Positions 44,701 through 54,600 of a DNA stretch of 64,000 nucleotides are shown here, in pieces (positions within the stretch are counted from its first letter, which is position 1; each line of letters opens with the position of its first letter). The DNA comes from Theileria orientalis strain Shintoku (Eukaryota > Apicomplexa > Aconoidasida > Piroplasmida > Theileriidae). The notes beneath the pieces were generated by a model. The model was not told where the DNA came from. It worked only from the letters and a program-made list of their open reading frames with translations, and did no database searches. A program made the position numbers and the translations under genes. The stretch is from assembly GCF_000740895.1 (NCBI RefSeq), contig NC_025261.1:1178001-1242000 (forward strand), written 5' to 3'.

Positions 44701-46828
44701 CATTGTAGAACACGACGTACAGCCTGGAGCATATCTGGGCGTTTTGGGTCTTGGAGCACGTTTGGGCGTCGGCGGTGGTTGCGCACGTGGCCGACGCGGC
44801 CGACCCGTCCGAACCCGCGCCCTGACCCCCGTTCCGGTAGTACAGGTACTGCAGGTGCGCAGGGTCCGTCTTGGTGGCGTCGTCGTACAGTCTTAGTTCG
44901 GCGTACTTCGTTTGGCAGCCACCGTTACCACGCCCGTTATCCCTGGCCGGTATCAGCAAACGCAGGCCCGCCGAGCAGCCCTGGCCCAGTTTGGTATTGA
45001 CGGCCTGGGAAAAATCGTGCTGTATTACGCAGTACCCGTACTTGGTTAAGCATTTGGCGAGGCATTTGCACACCGTACTAGGGTCGCCGTTACTGGTATT
45101 AACGTCGGTCACCGTTATCTGTTTGCCGTTGACCCCGCCCGCACCGTTGCCCAGTTTCAGGCGGTTGATCCGTGTTCCGCGTCCGTTGGGTTCCAGCCCC
45201 GAAATGGCCCCGGAAACCTCTCTCTCCCCGTAATCGCCGTTCTGCCCGCTCGCCGACCCGTTATGGCCCCCGTTATGGCCCGCGTTATTCGGGCGCCTGT
45301 TTAGCAGAACCACTACGGAGTCCGTAACGTTGAACTGGATCCGGTTTAGCAGTAGTGTTATTAGGGTGTTCTGGCCGTTCTGCCGGCCGTTCTGGACGCT
45401 GGGTTGGGACCCGTTCACAGGCTGGCCGAGCAGTTTGGTTAGGTTCTGGCCTGTCATTTTTTGTAGCTGTGTGGTGAGGTCGCCGTTCGCGCCGTCCGAT
45501 CCGTCTCCGTTCCCATTCAACGCCTCCTTTAGCAGTTTTTTTAGCGTTTCGTGCCCGTTGTTATGGCCCGTCCCGCCGGAACTGGTGGTCGACAGGCCGA
45601 TGTCCTCCAGCAGGTCCTTAAGCGTGTTCTGGGCGCCGTTCCCACTATTCGCGCCCGTTATCTGTACCCAGTAGTACCGGCCCTCGCTATTATCGCCCGT
45701 TTCCTGGGCGCCGTTTTTTCGCACGTGCGCGTAGTACTGGGGGTTGTTGTCGCCACTAGCGCCGTTCTTGCCGTTCCTGTGCAGTTCCAGGAGCAGCGGG
45801 ACGTCCTGGTTGCACGGGGAGGTGGGTTCGGTGGGTGCGGGCGGGCACGTACCATCGCCGGTAGCTGGTGTGCAGGTCGTACCCACGTCTGAGTTTTCGC
45901 CGGCCGGGCACGTACTACACTGACTGGTACCGGGCTTGCAATCGCCCGTTCTGGGACACGCACCGGCGCTCTTACCGGCCGTGCTGGCACCCGCTCCGTT
46001 ACGCTTAGCTTTGCACCCGAAGTATACGCTTACGCACTTGTAGGTCTGGCCCTGTATTTCGGGGAGCTCCTGGGTCTGGGCCTGGGTGCCGTTACCGCCC
46101 ATGAGCGTCTGGCACCGGTATATTATACAAGCGGGTTTGCCGGCGTTGTCGTTGCCCCCGTTGCTGTTCCCGCCGGTACTAGTTGGCGCGTGTTTATATC
46201 GCGTGAACCCGGCGCCCAGTTTCGGTTCCCCGTTCGCGCTGGTGCTGGTGTCATCGCCGTTCTTGGTGACCTGGATCTTCCCGCAGTTGTACTTGCAGTT
46301 GGCCCCGTTGCCATCACCCGCACCCGTTGGCCTCTTCATGATATCGTACGTCAATAACCCGGGTAGAGAATCGTTTTCCTGTAGCAGCGCGCACAGTATC
46401 GACTGTTCGTTGTATTCGCACAGGTCCTCTATCTTTTTGGACGGGCATTGCGTTTTGTCCGTTTCAAAACAGGACATCGGGTAGTACCTGTTCGTGACGC
46501 CGTTACTGCGATCATCACCGTTCTTGAATTTAAATACTAGCACCAGCGGCTTTTTGACGGGGTCGTGCTGGTTGTAGTACACGTCCACGCACTCGAGGCA
46601 GAGGCACGGATTGCTTATTGAGAGATACTCCCCCTGTTTTATCTTTCGCGACCCGTTGGATCCCGTCGAGCATTTGAAAACATATATACAACCTCTCCTG
46701 GGTGGTTTTAGCGTGTGCTTGCACAGTTTGAACAAGTTGCAACTGCTGTATGGTTCTTCCTTTACGCAAACTTGGATCCAACCTCTGATATAAAGGACAT
46801 GTGTCGTGCCCAAACAAATGACCGGCAT
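38750..46828 (-). CDS. Giant cysteine-rich internal-repeat protein with FAINT-like modules, 2,692 residues
   Basis: One uninterrupted frame of 8 kb, far richer in GC than its surroundings. Two module types alternate with a period near 500 residues. Type A (near residues 706, 1213, 1705, 2209) has the core YVFFYGEDPRPLMLCY followed by W-x-x-V, as in CVYFYGCDPRPLLVCYNGW. Type B (near 85, 970, 1470, 1905, 2432) has the core YYYNHDTGYCDPLLVEL or YYYMYDCAHYWPLVVEL. Between them recur CYRRYTHK...GFRLG blocks and CxC/CxxC clusters. Linkers are Asn/Gly-rich (GNGNGGGGG, NGQNG). The core pattern resembles the FAINT (DUF529) domain of secreted Theileria proteins; this is pattern-level evidence. Conceptual translation from 46828 shows no signal peptide, and an in-frame TAA lies two codons upstream, so a secretory leader would need an upstream exon. 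Function unknown. Confidence 0.8.
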   Translation of the reverse strand: MPVICLGTTHVLYIRGWIQVCVKEEPYSSCNLFKLCKHTLKPPRRGCIYVFKCSTGSNGSRKIKQGEYLSISNPCLCLECVDVYYNQHDPVKKPLVLVFKFKNGDDRSNGVTNRYYPMSCFETDKTQCPSKKIEDLCEYNEQSILCALLQENDSLPGLLTYDIMKRPTGAGDGNGANCKYNCGKIQVTKNGDDTSTSANGEPKLGAGFTRYKHAPTSTGGNSNGGNDNAGKPACIIYRCQTLMGGNGTQAQTQELPEIQGQTYKCVSVYFGCKAKRNGAGASTAGKSAGACPRTGDCKPGTSQCSTCPAGENSDVGTTCTPATGDGTCPPAPTEPTSPCNQDVPLLLELHRNGKNGASGDNNPQYYAHVRKNGAQETGDNSEGRYYWVQITGANSGNGAQNTLKDLLEDIGLSTTSSGGTGHNNGHETLKKLLKEALNGNGDGSDGANGDLTTQLQKMTGQNLTKLLGQPVNGSQPSVQNGRQNGQNTLITLLLNRIQFNVTDSVVVLLNRRPNNAGHNGGHNGSASGQNGDYGEREVSGAISGLEPNGRGTRINRLKLGNGAGGVNGKQITVTDVNTSNGDPSTVCKCLAKCLTKYGYCVIQHDFSQAVNTKLGQGCSAGLRLLIPARDNGRGNGGCQTKYAELRLYDDATKTDPAHLQYLYYRNGGQGAGSDGSAASATCATTADAQTCSKTQNAQICSRLYVVFYNGVGGTGGRTSGSAGTGDPRPLLLGYGGCWYRPKDKNGYFDTWVKVDLGDESAGTCTCSNGGSGGADVNCEKCKALFKALTTTVGFLNTVDLFQHPGTAGEGAQTPCQPCEPGAAGAGTECQAAPTSGQTTCQSETSSSGGNTCKYEVHQYMGKKVQVQVECQDVPNTQPSESTAQTCSQSATTQSCYRKLTHKPAGTGNGSGDASSSANNGFRLGDVVYCGNGCTGDTCKIDYYNNGGKDLAASDKWAPLLSVAVYYYNHDTGYCDPLLVELEFAKPGNGVQNGDNGDNEAKEYYKLIKINGDSGNRLVWEKDTDCAKDLVAKPECLTRYLDAIRYCLKKVVRIRLECKNGGQGYALEGRDASKGAKNGQGQFKPIENGVSQNGEVKVTVCECQCPALTARKYKCLKHGLTEALKPVHYQVAGLVFTLPGRNGDAGANGVVEIPLYSAEGVGPGGCPSSQSEGGCPAAPPGPTASCPPEPGPSNGFTIPPVHYNQCMGDVYVYFYATGGPKPSGNANGGSETDTVPLMLRYNGFFYKPESRDCYFDRWVCVPGLCKTAGECKGGCACCPGQDDAQGADCGPDCPCCKELANELDRVNECLNRIDLDPEKASKAGSGGSSGAGTGYGLPESNGGKDLDTSVGNNRVCLTEKKPTGDDAQKAYVKVVHRTKNGFRIGQLMYCGKEITQDGVTPTALKNGQCDGPGLGAGQTCNGAPASAEPGDNGTTKIEVAKGTGGRNGNGNHKNLVNENGWNTLVVYYSTSDKCYMLPQLIVLLNTDGPVKNGEAVTGTNSGKKYGYYILATKNGSTGGGGGLGGGPGYEYTWRLVNGSKSGETPVKLDDKTDFLLLNAAVILTEWTSDKNGGQGGKYNDKEIKKAVESAIKPKSELRSPGNDNDVNRLTGREITVKDETETGAGTGPCACVKQYGFKVMTHDLTPFVKLNGPFKDPLCNINLITGLKFLIPTGERGKYKQVQLNGDAAQNGSVRYHHPDNGDKVCVYFYGCDPRPLLVCYNGWAYRAKDMAAYNEQKWTQCTEVQGADAAKCGCAQTPPTGTCDKCPLIKALVGVADFLNPVNINVVSTCSRPCKYYGVHWFNGRRVRIRVLAQFACGSFCYHRFTHTHAGITGKGDGFRLGNIHYGGVNSKGEGSEQGGDSTCIKLNGAGGGGANGKCISASHDKNGGLKCGAFPVVVVFYYKLDTGHKSPIVVAMCTTDNGGPCPKLECNLYYVLKDRGKKTYTKGTGSLDMSDDKKLSDELDKALFNNSKKLQIVLSTRPVATEYKTGQNGLITDVFDTGTGDKSSNQKAAKQLFDVKTRILKEVAKEADEAEKTSKTTGTNALTAGKPLATRDALLHHVTLKTTYDAHLCDNKGQPSAPSEPNATEIPVEEVHCPGLQPGGYRCFKHALTTASGISEVGGLVLCLWVDKAGGKGASAQCQPCPKQGEGQGNEGLELCDGQTTSNGETGCKNGETGGKNGKNGQSVQLSYTTCKGNLYVFFYGEDPRPLMLCYDKHAYRPVCMADYCKQWVRVGNGPGGAGSTNCMCDDKTFDANKLLPELFRVSVLLNPVYLRLTVEAIAKLKPKRPDQQPGSAGTNGQQQPSSQSVSTDGQTGSAAADDYTYLTHNYPPDPVRVRVTTQDLQCYRRYTHKPEHEGFRLGRVTYAQPPCPEGAGAGQGTVVASSNGQCPAQPAPTPTPSTTTTTQAFCFKYAPEKQLQTVCTYYYMYDCAHYWPLVVELGFRGRPSEWWRLCSGPQEGGGNGNGGGGGGSGNGASGVPTTGNGGTDDPAPSKPPAQLKWVRMAASQAGTGAGAGQTGTGAGHTNTGTGTGTGDSCKDAPSTQPAATQPGANGENCAECPPPATGTGGPQPAHNGNNNHNGRQNNGQTDQTSQEQRENREQTCARDAAFARDAREIQDKLGKTVLGIPAYPRNYPGLEIDLRELIERRAYEIRKSLGIEYGSKGRDRLIMETDSNCQEESIMAYLVGGV

Positions 46829-47140
46829 GTTGTATTACGGTTGTCGTACTGTTGTTATACGACGGTCGGCTGTTATTTGTCTGTTGTTTGCGGTTGTAGT
46901 AGTTGGTGGTTGTTTGCGCTTGTTTAAGTGTATTTGTTTTGTGTTGATTGGATGGCAACAGTAGTATTAGTGGTGGTAATAGCAAAACGGTGGTAGTGGT
47001 GGTAGTAGTTGCTAGTAGTTGGTAGTGCAGGTGCTGTTTAATTGTCCGTTGTACTGTTGTACGCGATAGTTACTCTTGCCCAAATACTCCTCGTTGTTGA
47101 GTAAAAAGTACATGAAGTTCAATTAAATTACTGACCCTGG
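46829..47140. other. Region between the giant gene and the YqeH-like gene
   Basis: 312 bp between the start codon of the giant gene and the stop of the YqeH-like gene, both on the minus strand. It is rich in gtt/gta triplets on the plus strand. A minus-strand frame in a different phase starts at 46985 with the hydrophobic MLLPPLILLLPSNQH and could be a leader exon for the giant gene or chance. Confidence 0.4.
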
Positions 47141-50005
47141 TCAGGACTTGCGCGGCTTAAACGGGAATATGTTCTTGGGAAACATTGGGGTTCTCAGACT
47201 TAGCTCTATGCTGTCTCTCGTGTGGAGGTCAAAAAGTATCCTCAGGGCGCCGCCGAGAGTAAGAAACCCGAGTCCTTTGATGCACAGGTCACATGTTGCA
47301 GAGTCCCACCCGCTTAGAACAATGTTGAACTTCTTAGGGGTGGTGTCGGCTGTACAACTGTCTAATGAAGCTTTTGGGTACCACAGCTGAGCGTTGGGGA
47401 ACTCTCTTTCGAGGAACCTGGGCACGCGGTGCGTCTTCTTCACAAACAGCTTCAGCTTATCTGACAGGTAGCACTTGACGAAAAAGTCTCTGCCTGCGGT
47501 CACGTCTATCCTGGCGTATTTGTCGATCAACAGAGTTTGTCCTACCCACCAATTAGCCATTGTGATTTACTATCTGTGTGCAGCGTCTAATATAACTAAC
47601 TGTGATACGTACCCTTCGTGATCCTAATTGACTTGTTCGAGCATGTGTTATTAATGATCACTTCCTTCAGCTGATCGTTGTCGAGATACGATATAAACGA
47701 GTTGGGTATGAATATCCCTGGCGTGTCGTACACCTTCAGTCCCATCCCAAGCCGTATGCCCAGTACCCCCAGAGTGGTACCTGGAACTATGCTACTGGTA
47801 ACCTTTGTTGAAAGCGCCTTTTTATCATCACCACTGCCTATCCCACTATCCATAGACCTGCTTCTACTAGAGTCTAATGATGCTATATCATCTTTTGTGG
47901 CGTTAGTTGGAGTGTTTGTTTCATTCATAGGGTCTATTAGCTTTTCTTCCAAATTACTCAAGGTACCAGTATCATCAAAACTTGTTAACCCGTTCACTGT
48001 GTAGTCAAAATTAGAACTGAAATGTCCACGTGATCTTTCCTTGTTGCGATGAGTATTTAAGATTGTGTGTATTGCGTTGATCAGCGTTGACTTTCCTGAG
48101 TTTGTTGGCCCTATGAATAATACTTGGTTTCCTAGCTTCTTCGCTTCAGACAGTATCACGTTCAGCAGCGAATCGACGTTCGTATTATATTTACAGCTTA
48201 TCTGTGATGTTATTAGTGTGTTAATTATGCCTATTAATACTTATTAAATACTTATCTAAATGTCTTCTAAATTCTAATTAATATGTTTGTTAAACAATAT
48301 TTAGTATAATATTTATGTATTAAAGTAACTATAATGCTTATTTACCTCTTAATATCTAGAAATATTCTACATTTATCTTTTTTAAAAATCTAGTGTGTAG
48401 AAATGTGTAACCATAGTTATCACACCCAACTATCAACTACCACTAATCATAAATAATCAGAAGCTAGCTGTGCACTTACTGGAAATATATTCTTCGTTCT
48501 CAGTCCTATGTCCACCTTTGAGTTAACCATGTTGCGAAAATACACTACCAAATCCTCCCTTTTATATCTGGGCAGTAAATCGATCTTGTTCACCGCCAAA
48601 TACACTTTTATTCCTCCGCATCTTCTCTGTAGTCTACCACTACTCGTCTTTAGTGTGTCCTTTCTACTCCTCTGTGGTTCCTTAGTTAACTGACTATCTC
48701 CCTGATGTGTAGCCAAATCCCCCCTGGTTGTCATGAATTCATCCTGGCCTAAGAGTGTGTAAATGAACATACTTGTGGGGTCTGGAGCCACTAAGTATGT
48801 AATTGTAGTATTTCTGCTACTCCAATATCTAACATAGTCATAAAATAAGAATTAATTACTCGAGTAGACTCACGTTTTCTAATCAGATCGAGTAAACCAG
48901 TGTCTATGTGTGGGTCTACCGCATCTACTATGTACAAGATTGTTATCCTCTTTTTCTTCTTTATTCTCAGCATATTTCTAACTATGTTCACTGTTTCAAT
49001 TGAGGCCTGTTTAATTCTATTTACTGCATCGATTTCTTTCTCAAACTCCCTTTTAACTAGCTCCCTATCGGCCTCAAATAGGTCAACACTAGCGTCGTAC
49101 ACACTTCCATCTATCTCAACGCTGGTGCTTGGGAAGCCACCAGTAATGCTACTGCTGCCATCAGAACTCATTTTAATGCGATCTTCACTCAGAAAGAAGG
49201 TTCCGCTTCTCAGGGAACAACATCGTTTACACTTTACTGATGTATCTTTACTGCATTGATCAAAGTATTCTCTGTCTACATAGCCCTTTTTAAGCTCATC
49301 CTTATGTTGAAGTGACACTCCGCATCCGTGGCACCTTTTTCCTTCCAATTCTATCGAAAACTCTCCCAGCAGCTCCCTAACCTTCGTCCTATCATCCTTG
49401 ACCTTACTTCTGTCGTTTTGTGCCAACTTTTTATTAATAGACCTGGTCAGAATCTGATGAAATGTTGATTCACTGTCATCCTCTGATGATTTTATAAACT
49501 TTTGGTGTATCTCCTCTATTTCCTTTTCTGTTATTTCAGGCTCGGGGCTCTTGTCAAATTTCCAGTTTAAAGCTGCTTGTACTAAATCATTAATGCCAAT
49601 TTTAAAAGGAGAATTGCTTTTTTCTGCGATATTTGAATTGTGTGAGCCACTGGCTTCTAAATTCGACAATTCTGCTTCAACATCAGTTACACCCTCCACA
49701 GAATTCTCGGCCTTAAGTAAAGGGTCGTGTGTGAGATTTACTCCTGCGATATCATGATCATCCGATCCATTAAGGTATGAATATCTTAAGGATGTATTAT
49801 TTATTCCCGTGTTTAAGGGACTAATGTACAAAAAATTATATTTTAAATTTCCTATTTTACACAGCCCACCTTTTGTGTGAGCGCCAATTATTGGCCTATT
49901 TATGTTGAATAATGGATTATTAAAAACATTATAACTGTTTAATAGTATACATAGTGCTATATTTATATGTTTTAGCCAAAATAGTGCAAGAAATATAAAA
50001 AACAT
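47141..50005 (-). CDS. YqeH/NOA1-type circularly permuted GTPase
   Basis: At least four exons (about 48870-50005, 48480-48830, 47608-48200 and 47141-47580). YqeH/NOA1 GTPases help assemble small ribosomal subunits in bacteria and organelles. A zinc finger comes first (CHGCGVSLQH then CKRCCSLRSG). The G motifs follow in permuted order: LYIVDAVDPH in the G-domain start, G4 as VNKIDLLP, G1 as GPTNSGKSTLINAI, G2/G3 as PGTTLG and YDTPGIF. The C-terminal YqeH-type domain ends with FNIVLSGWDSATCDL (family: TDIVFSGLGW). The N-terminus (MFFIFLALFWLKHINIALC) is hydrophobic, then long and Asn/Ser-rich, which fits a bipartite apicoplast leader. The junction between the first and second exon could not be joined in frame with canonical sites. 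Confidence 0.85.
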
Positions 50006-50029
50006 TTAGTGACAACAACACTATATATT

Positions 50030-51203
50030 ATGGACTGGTTGACTTCACTATCACCTGATTCCAGCGATAACGAGCCATCTTCCGAGGATAAAAGCAATCT
50101 CAAGGAAGAACCGCCTTCAAAATTATTTGCTAAAGCTGTTGAAAAGGATGAATCGTATTCCGGAAGAGTCCCATTAACAGCACCTGATTCCACACTAAAA
50201 TCTCCAAAAAATGAGCCAAAAGCTACATTGTATCGCAATAAAAACTTGTTAAGTACTGCTGATTCTGAAAGTAGTACTGATAACTCTACTGTTGATGAAA
50301 ATATATCCGAGGATCGTTCTGTTGATTATAGTAAGCAAAGCCTTTTCTCCCTAGTTGATTCCACCAGGAAAATTAATAAATTCAATAAAATTACTATTAA
50401 ATCTCAAGAATTAACGGAATCAGATATTCAACAACTCACTCAAACCACCAGTAGTAAGGGATCAACTTCTAGCATACAGGGGTTAGCGAAATCTGTCAGA
50501 CGGGAGTCCAATAGATCAATCGAACCAAGTGAGCCAACTCAGTCAGATCAATCATCACACACTCTACCCTCTGAGTACGTTGAAAAGGTTGATTTTAATG
50601 AGGCCCTCGAGTCGTTCAATAAATCAAACTTGAACATGGACAAACTGACCAATAAAGTATGTTCTATACACTTATATAAGTTAATTATTCATGCCTTTGA
50701 TTGTATATGACTGCTACTTAACTAGTATAACTAATTAACCATGATGTGTAGTGGATTGACTCCAAAATGAAAATAAAGGAAGTAAAAGCTGATGATTTAT
50801 TGGCAGGGTACTTTTATATACTAGTTGTTTAACTGGTATTAACACATCTAACCAGATAACTAATTTAAATTTCTACAGGGCGGACCGGGAAAGGTTAACA
50901 AAAAATCCTATCACCACCGATGATAAAAAGAAGTTTACGTTGGCGACTAAATTAATGGAAAGTGATGATGGACAAGTGATTACGACAAACGTGGCGAGGA
51001 GGACTCAGAAAAGGAAACACCAGGTATGTACTCAGTTAACTTTACCAGTAGTAGGTAGCCACTAACGTTATGTGGTTAATTTAATGGTTATTTAGATCAA
51101 CTGGTTGGCTATGGAAGCACAAGACAAAGAAGCGGAAATTCTGGAAAGAACAGCCCATATGAGAAAGAGTAAACGCGAAACACAAATGAAGTATGGTTGG
51201 TAG
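50030..51203 (+). CDS. PRCC: PRCC family protein
   Basis: Four exons, the first 50030-50656 or near. The N-terminal two thirds are Ser/Asp/Glu/Lys-rich and probably disordered (MDWLTSLSPDSSDNEPSSED). The conserved C-terminus is clear: RKHQINWLAMEAQDKEAE, then RTAHMRKSKRETQMKYGW at the stop. This matches the PRCC tail (QITYLA.QAK...RR.QTQAKYGF), named after the human papillary renal cell carcinoma protein. Human PRCC is nuclear, binds the mitotic checkpoint protein MAD2B and is found with splicing factors. The family match rests on the tail, as usual for this family. It starts 25 bp from the divergent YqeH-like start, so the two share a very short promoter region. Confidence 0.78.
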
Positions 51204-51682
51204 TCCACGATCTATCAAGTAACTCAAGATAGTGATGAAATCGGATATAAATCGTTAATTTTTAATAATTTAATAAAGATATGTACTCGTGTGTATAGAA
51301 AAATCGATAGTAACTACAGTGTATTCAATTAAAAGTAGCTAAGATTAAAACAATTTATAGTATAAACATTTAAACAATATATTGATAAAAGGGTAAAAAA
51401 TATAAAATTAAGTAAAATTGAAAAAAGTTTAGTTAAAATATTTTAAATAAAAGGTGATAACCAATGTAAATATATGGAATCTTCATGGGGGATACTTGAG
51501 ATGATATAGTTAGTAAATATAAATTTATGTGTGTAATTTAGCAAAGTTAAACCATTTAATTAATATTCTGTAAGTTGTGGTAATCAAAAATAAATTTTAC
51601 ACTGTCTCTCTAAAGGTACTATTGATTATTCTGGGACTGGTTGGAATATCATGTATTTTAATGTTAATTTGAAGATTTAAGA
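51204..51682. other. AT-rich intergenic region
   Basis: 479 bp between two plus-strand genes. It is strongly AT-rich and holds no frame, hairpin or repeat worth naming. Confidence 0.45.
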
Positions 51683-53942
51683 ATGGATTCTGCTGATCCT
51701 CTAGATTGGGAAAATTGGACAGGTAATACAATAATAAGTAAACTAAAATTGGTGCAATTTTGTGTCATCTCTTGGCTCGTTTGTATAACTATCGTATATA
51801 TGTTTTAAAATAGTTATTTAAGTAAGATGTTATAGTTAGATAAGTAAAACACGGACTAAAATGTTTACTTTAGGGGAACTTCCGTTCTGGCAGCACGCGC
51901 TTTGTGGAAGCATTGCAGGGGTCATGGAGCACATCTCACTGTTCCCGCTGGATACCATAAAAACGAGACTGCAGACACAGTCAGCCTGGGAAAACAGTTC
52001 ACCCGGCCAGAATGGATTCACTCGTCCAAAGAATGGTAGAGTAAACGGTACGGCAGTACAAAGAGTAAACACGCCCATAAACGGAGTTATCAATCGCATC
52101 AGTGGAATAAACGCGGATATCACTCACTGTTCTAATACACACGCCACTGATATAAGTAAATCAGCCAATGGAGTTGTAAACAGGTTCAATGGAAGAGGTA
52201 ACGGTAGAATGAATAGGGACTCGATTGGGAAGATAAGTGAAAAACTTGACCTGCGCTCAAATAAGATAGTCAATAAGATAATGTCGAACAGAAACATGGC
52301 TACAGAGGCACTAGTTAGTCCAATGGGTCAAATGAGTCCCATAAGCTCAATAAGTTCAATTGGATCCATTGGCGAAGTTGGGTCCATGGGCTCCGTTGGT
52401 TCCGTTGGATCAGTAGGTTCCGTTGGTTCCGTTGGAGCTTATACTGGCAATTTAACGAAAATAGCTGCCAATTTAACAGAAATAGCGAAGGAAAAGGTCA
52501 GTGCAGCAAAGAATACTGATAAGAATAACGGCAATAAGAGTTCAGTCGTTAATAATAAGTCGAGTACGATATTAAATACTAGTTTGAGTAAGGGCTACAA
52601 CAGTGCTACAGGAACCAATGTTGTAGTAGGTGCTGCCACGTCAACGGGTAAAAATAACACTGTCGCCACTGCAGTTGGTTCAGATACGCAGGTGGTGGCA
52701 AACAGAAACATCACCTCTAAAATAATTAAGCACATGAAGCCGATGAACGCAACGAGGCCAGGATTCTACTCGAACCTGTTTAGAGGGAGTAACGTCATCA
52801 TAGCGGGCTGTGTGCCTGCGCACGTTTTGTACTTCACAGTCTACGAAAAGATTAAGTCTGCGGGAAGCATAGCAGCATCAGGGGCCGCAGCGACATTCTG
52901 CCACGACCTGCTTCTGACGCCGGCGGACGTGATTAAGCAGAGGCTGCAGTTGGGGTGTTACCGCAGCAGTCGCGACTGCCTCTACAACATAATTAAGCAG
53001 GAGGGAGTGAGGGCACTTTTCAGGTCATTCCACATAACGCTGCTGATGAACGTGCCATACCACTCGCTGCTGGTTAGTATTATGCACCTGGTTAAGCAGG
53101 CTGATGGTAGCCGTGCCACTGGTGGTGCTAAGGAAAGCAGTTTAAGAAGTGTTGGCACATCTGCTACTGGTGGTACTGGCATTGGTAGTGCTAAGGGTAC
53201 TGCTGTTACTGCTAATGCTGGTACTGGTACCGGTGGTACCAATGCTAATGAGAATAAAGATGTGGAAAACTATAAGCACTTTATATATGCAGGTACGCAA
53301 GTATGGTGGTAGTTAGATAGTACACATAAAGTTGCTATTGTATTACATATATTAGTAATGCTAGATGTTGTTCTGTTAAATTTACTACTGATAGCTGCTA
53401 TTGTATGTCTAGTGAATTAGTACTTAACTCTAATCGTAGGCATTGGAGGTGCGGTAGCAGGTGCGCTGACCACGCCATTCGACGTTATAAAAACACGGCT
53501 ACAAACACAAGCATGTCGAATGGACAGTAAAAGGCCAAAATTGCAAATCAAGTACAAGGTAATTTAAGTTATTCATAGTCGTATAGCTAAATAAAGATTA
53601 ATGGTTACATTTTTACGGTTACTTTGCAATAGTTAATACGCTTATTAGTTAGTTTGGGATAGATAAAGTACCATTGTTAATGTGATATGGATACCATGGG
53701 ATTGTTGCTGTGTTATGGTTATTAGAGAATAGGTGATAAGCCATCTATACAATTATAATAACTAATAAGATTAAATTGCTCTATAGAATGTGATAACCAC
53801 ATTTGAAAATATATATCGCAAGGAAGGAGTTAGAGGTTTCATGAGAGGTGTTACCACGAGGATTGGAATGTGTACTCCGTCAGCGGCAATATCTTGGGGA
53901 ACGTACGAAAGCTTGAAGAGTCTGATTAAGTTGATCGACTGA
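51683..53942 (+). CDS. Mitoferrin-like mitochondrial carrier with a large insertion
   Basis: Four exons, first 51683-51720, second from 51880 to about 53292, third near 53440-53560, last near 53787-53942. The three carrier repeats are clear: PLDTIKTRLQ, PADVIKQRLQ and PFDVIKTRLQ, each with the P-x-D/E-x-x-K/R motif. LLMNVPYHSLLVSIMHLVKQ and TPSAAISWGTYESLKSL match the mitoferrin (Mrs3/4) subgroup, which brings iron into the matrix for iron-sulfur cluster and haem synthesis. Between the first and second repeats is an insert of about 230 residues rich in Asn, Ser, Gly and Val (GSVGSVGSVGSVG), not found in typical carriers. A second low-complexity Gly/Thr insert lies before the third repeat. Confidence 0.85.
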
Positions 53943-54600
53943 TCTGAAGATAAATAATGTAATACAGATGAATAATTTGTGGTATTATGACTGCAGTAGT
54001 TAATTTGTGCATAGTAGCTGTACTTAAGTAGACAAGTACTTGAAATTGACACCGATGTGCACAAGTTTACTAAATGATATAAAAACAAAGTAGACGCAGC
54101 TAATAAGGGTAAATATGTAGCAAAAACAGAATGGTACTAACGTTACAGAGGTAAGGAATGCTACACACGTTTACAGTTATCACATGGTCAGCAGATAAGT
54201 ATCACACACAGATGCACCTGGCTGTCCAGGTAGCCGAATCACAAAGAGACGTAGTTGCCAAGGACTGAAATAAGAAAAAAAATAAGAAAAAAAATAAAAT
54301 TAAGAATGAATAGAATGTAATAATGAAAAGTATAGATACTGTAAGAATTGAAAAAGTAAAAAATTAAAAAAATAAAGTGTAGAAAAATATAGTACACACG
54401 AGCAGTGAGTAGATAGGTAGAAACGTATACAATTACTAATAAATTACAACAACTTAATAGTTTGTGCAAGAGGGTATACCTTGAAACACTAAAAACATGA
54501 AAACAACAACTGGATGTAAGAGCATGTGAATCATTAGGAGTGCCAATGGCCACCTTCACAGCTTCAATAATACAAACAAGTTCAGAGTGCGCAGTGTAAA
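53943..54600. other. AT-rich intergenic region downstream of the mitoferrin gene
   Basis: About 660 bp following the mitoferrin stop. AT-rich; hydrophobic frames on the minus strand come from A-rich plus-strand DNA near 54270-54400 and are not credible as genes. Confidence 0.45.

Noticed and set aside
38884..46500. Many long frames antisense to or overlapping the giant gene
   Set aside because: They are caused by high GC content and third-position bias. Only the 2,692-residue frame has repeated domains and a consistent amino acid pattern.
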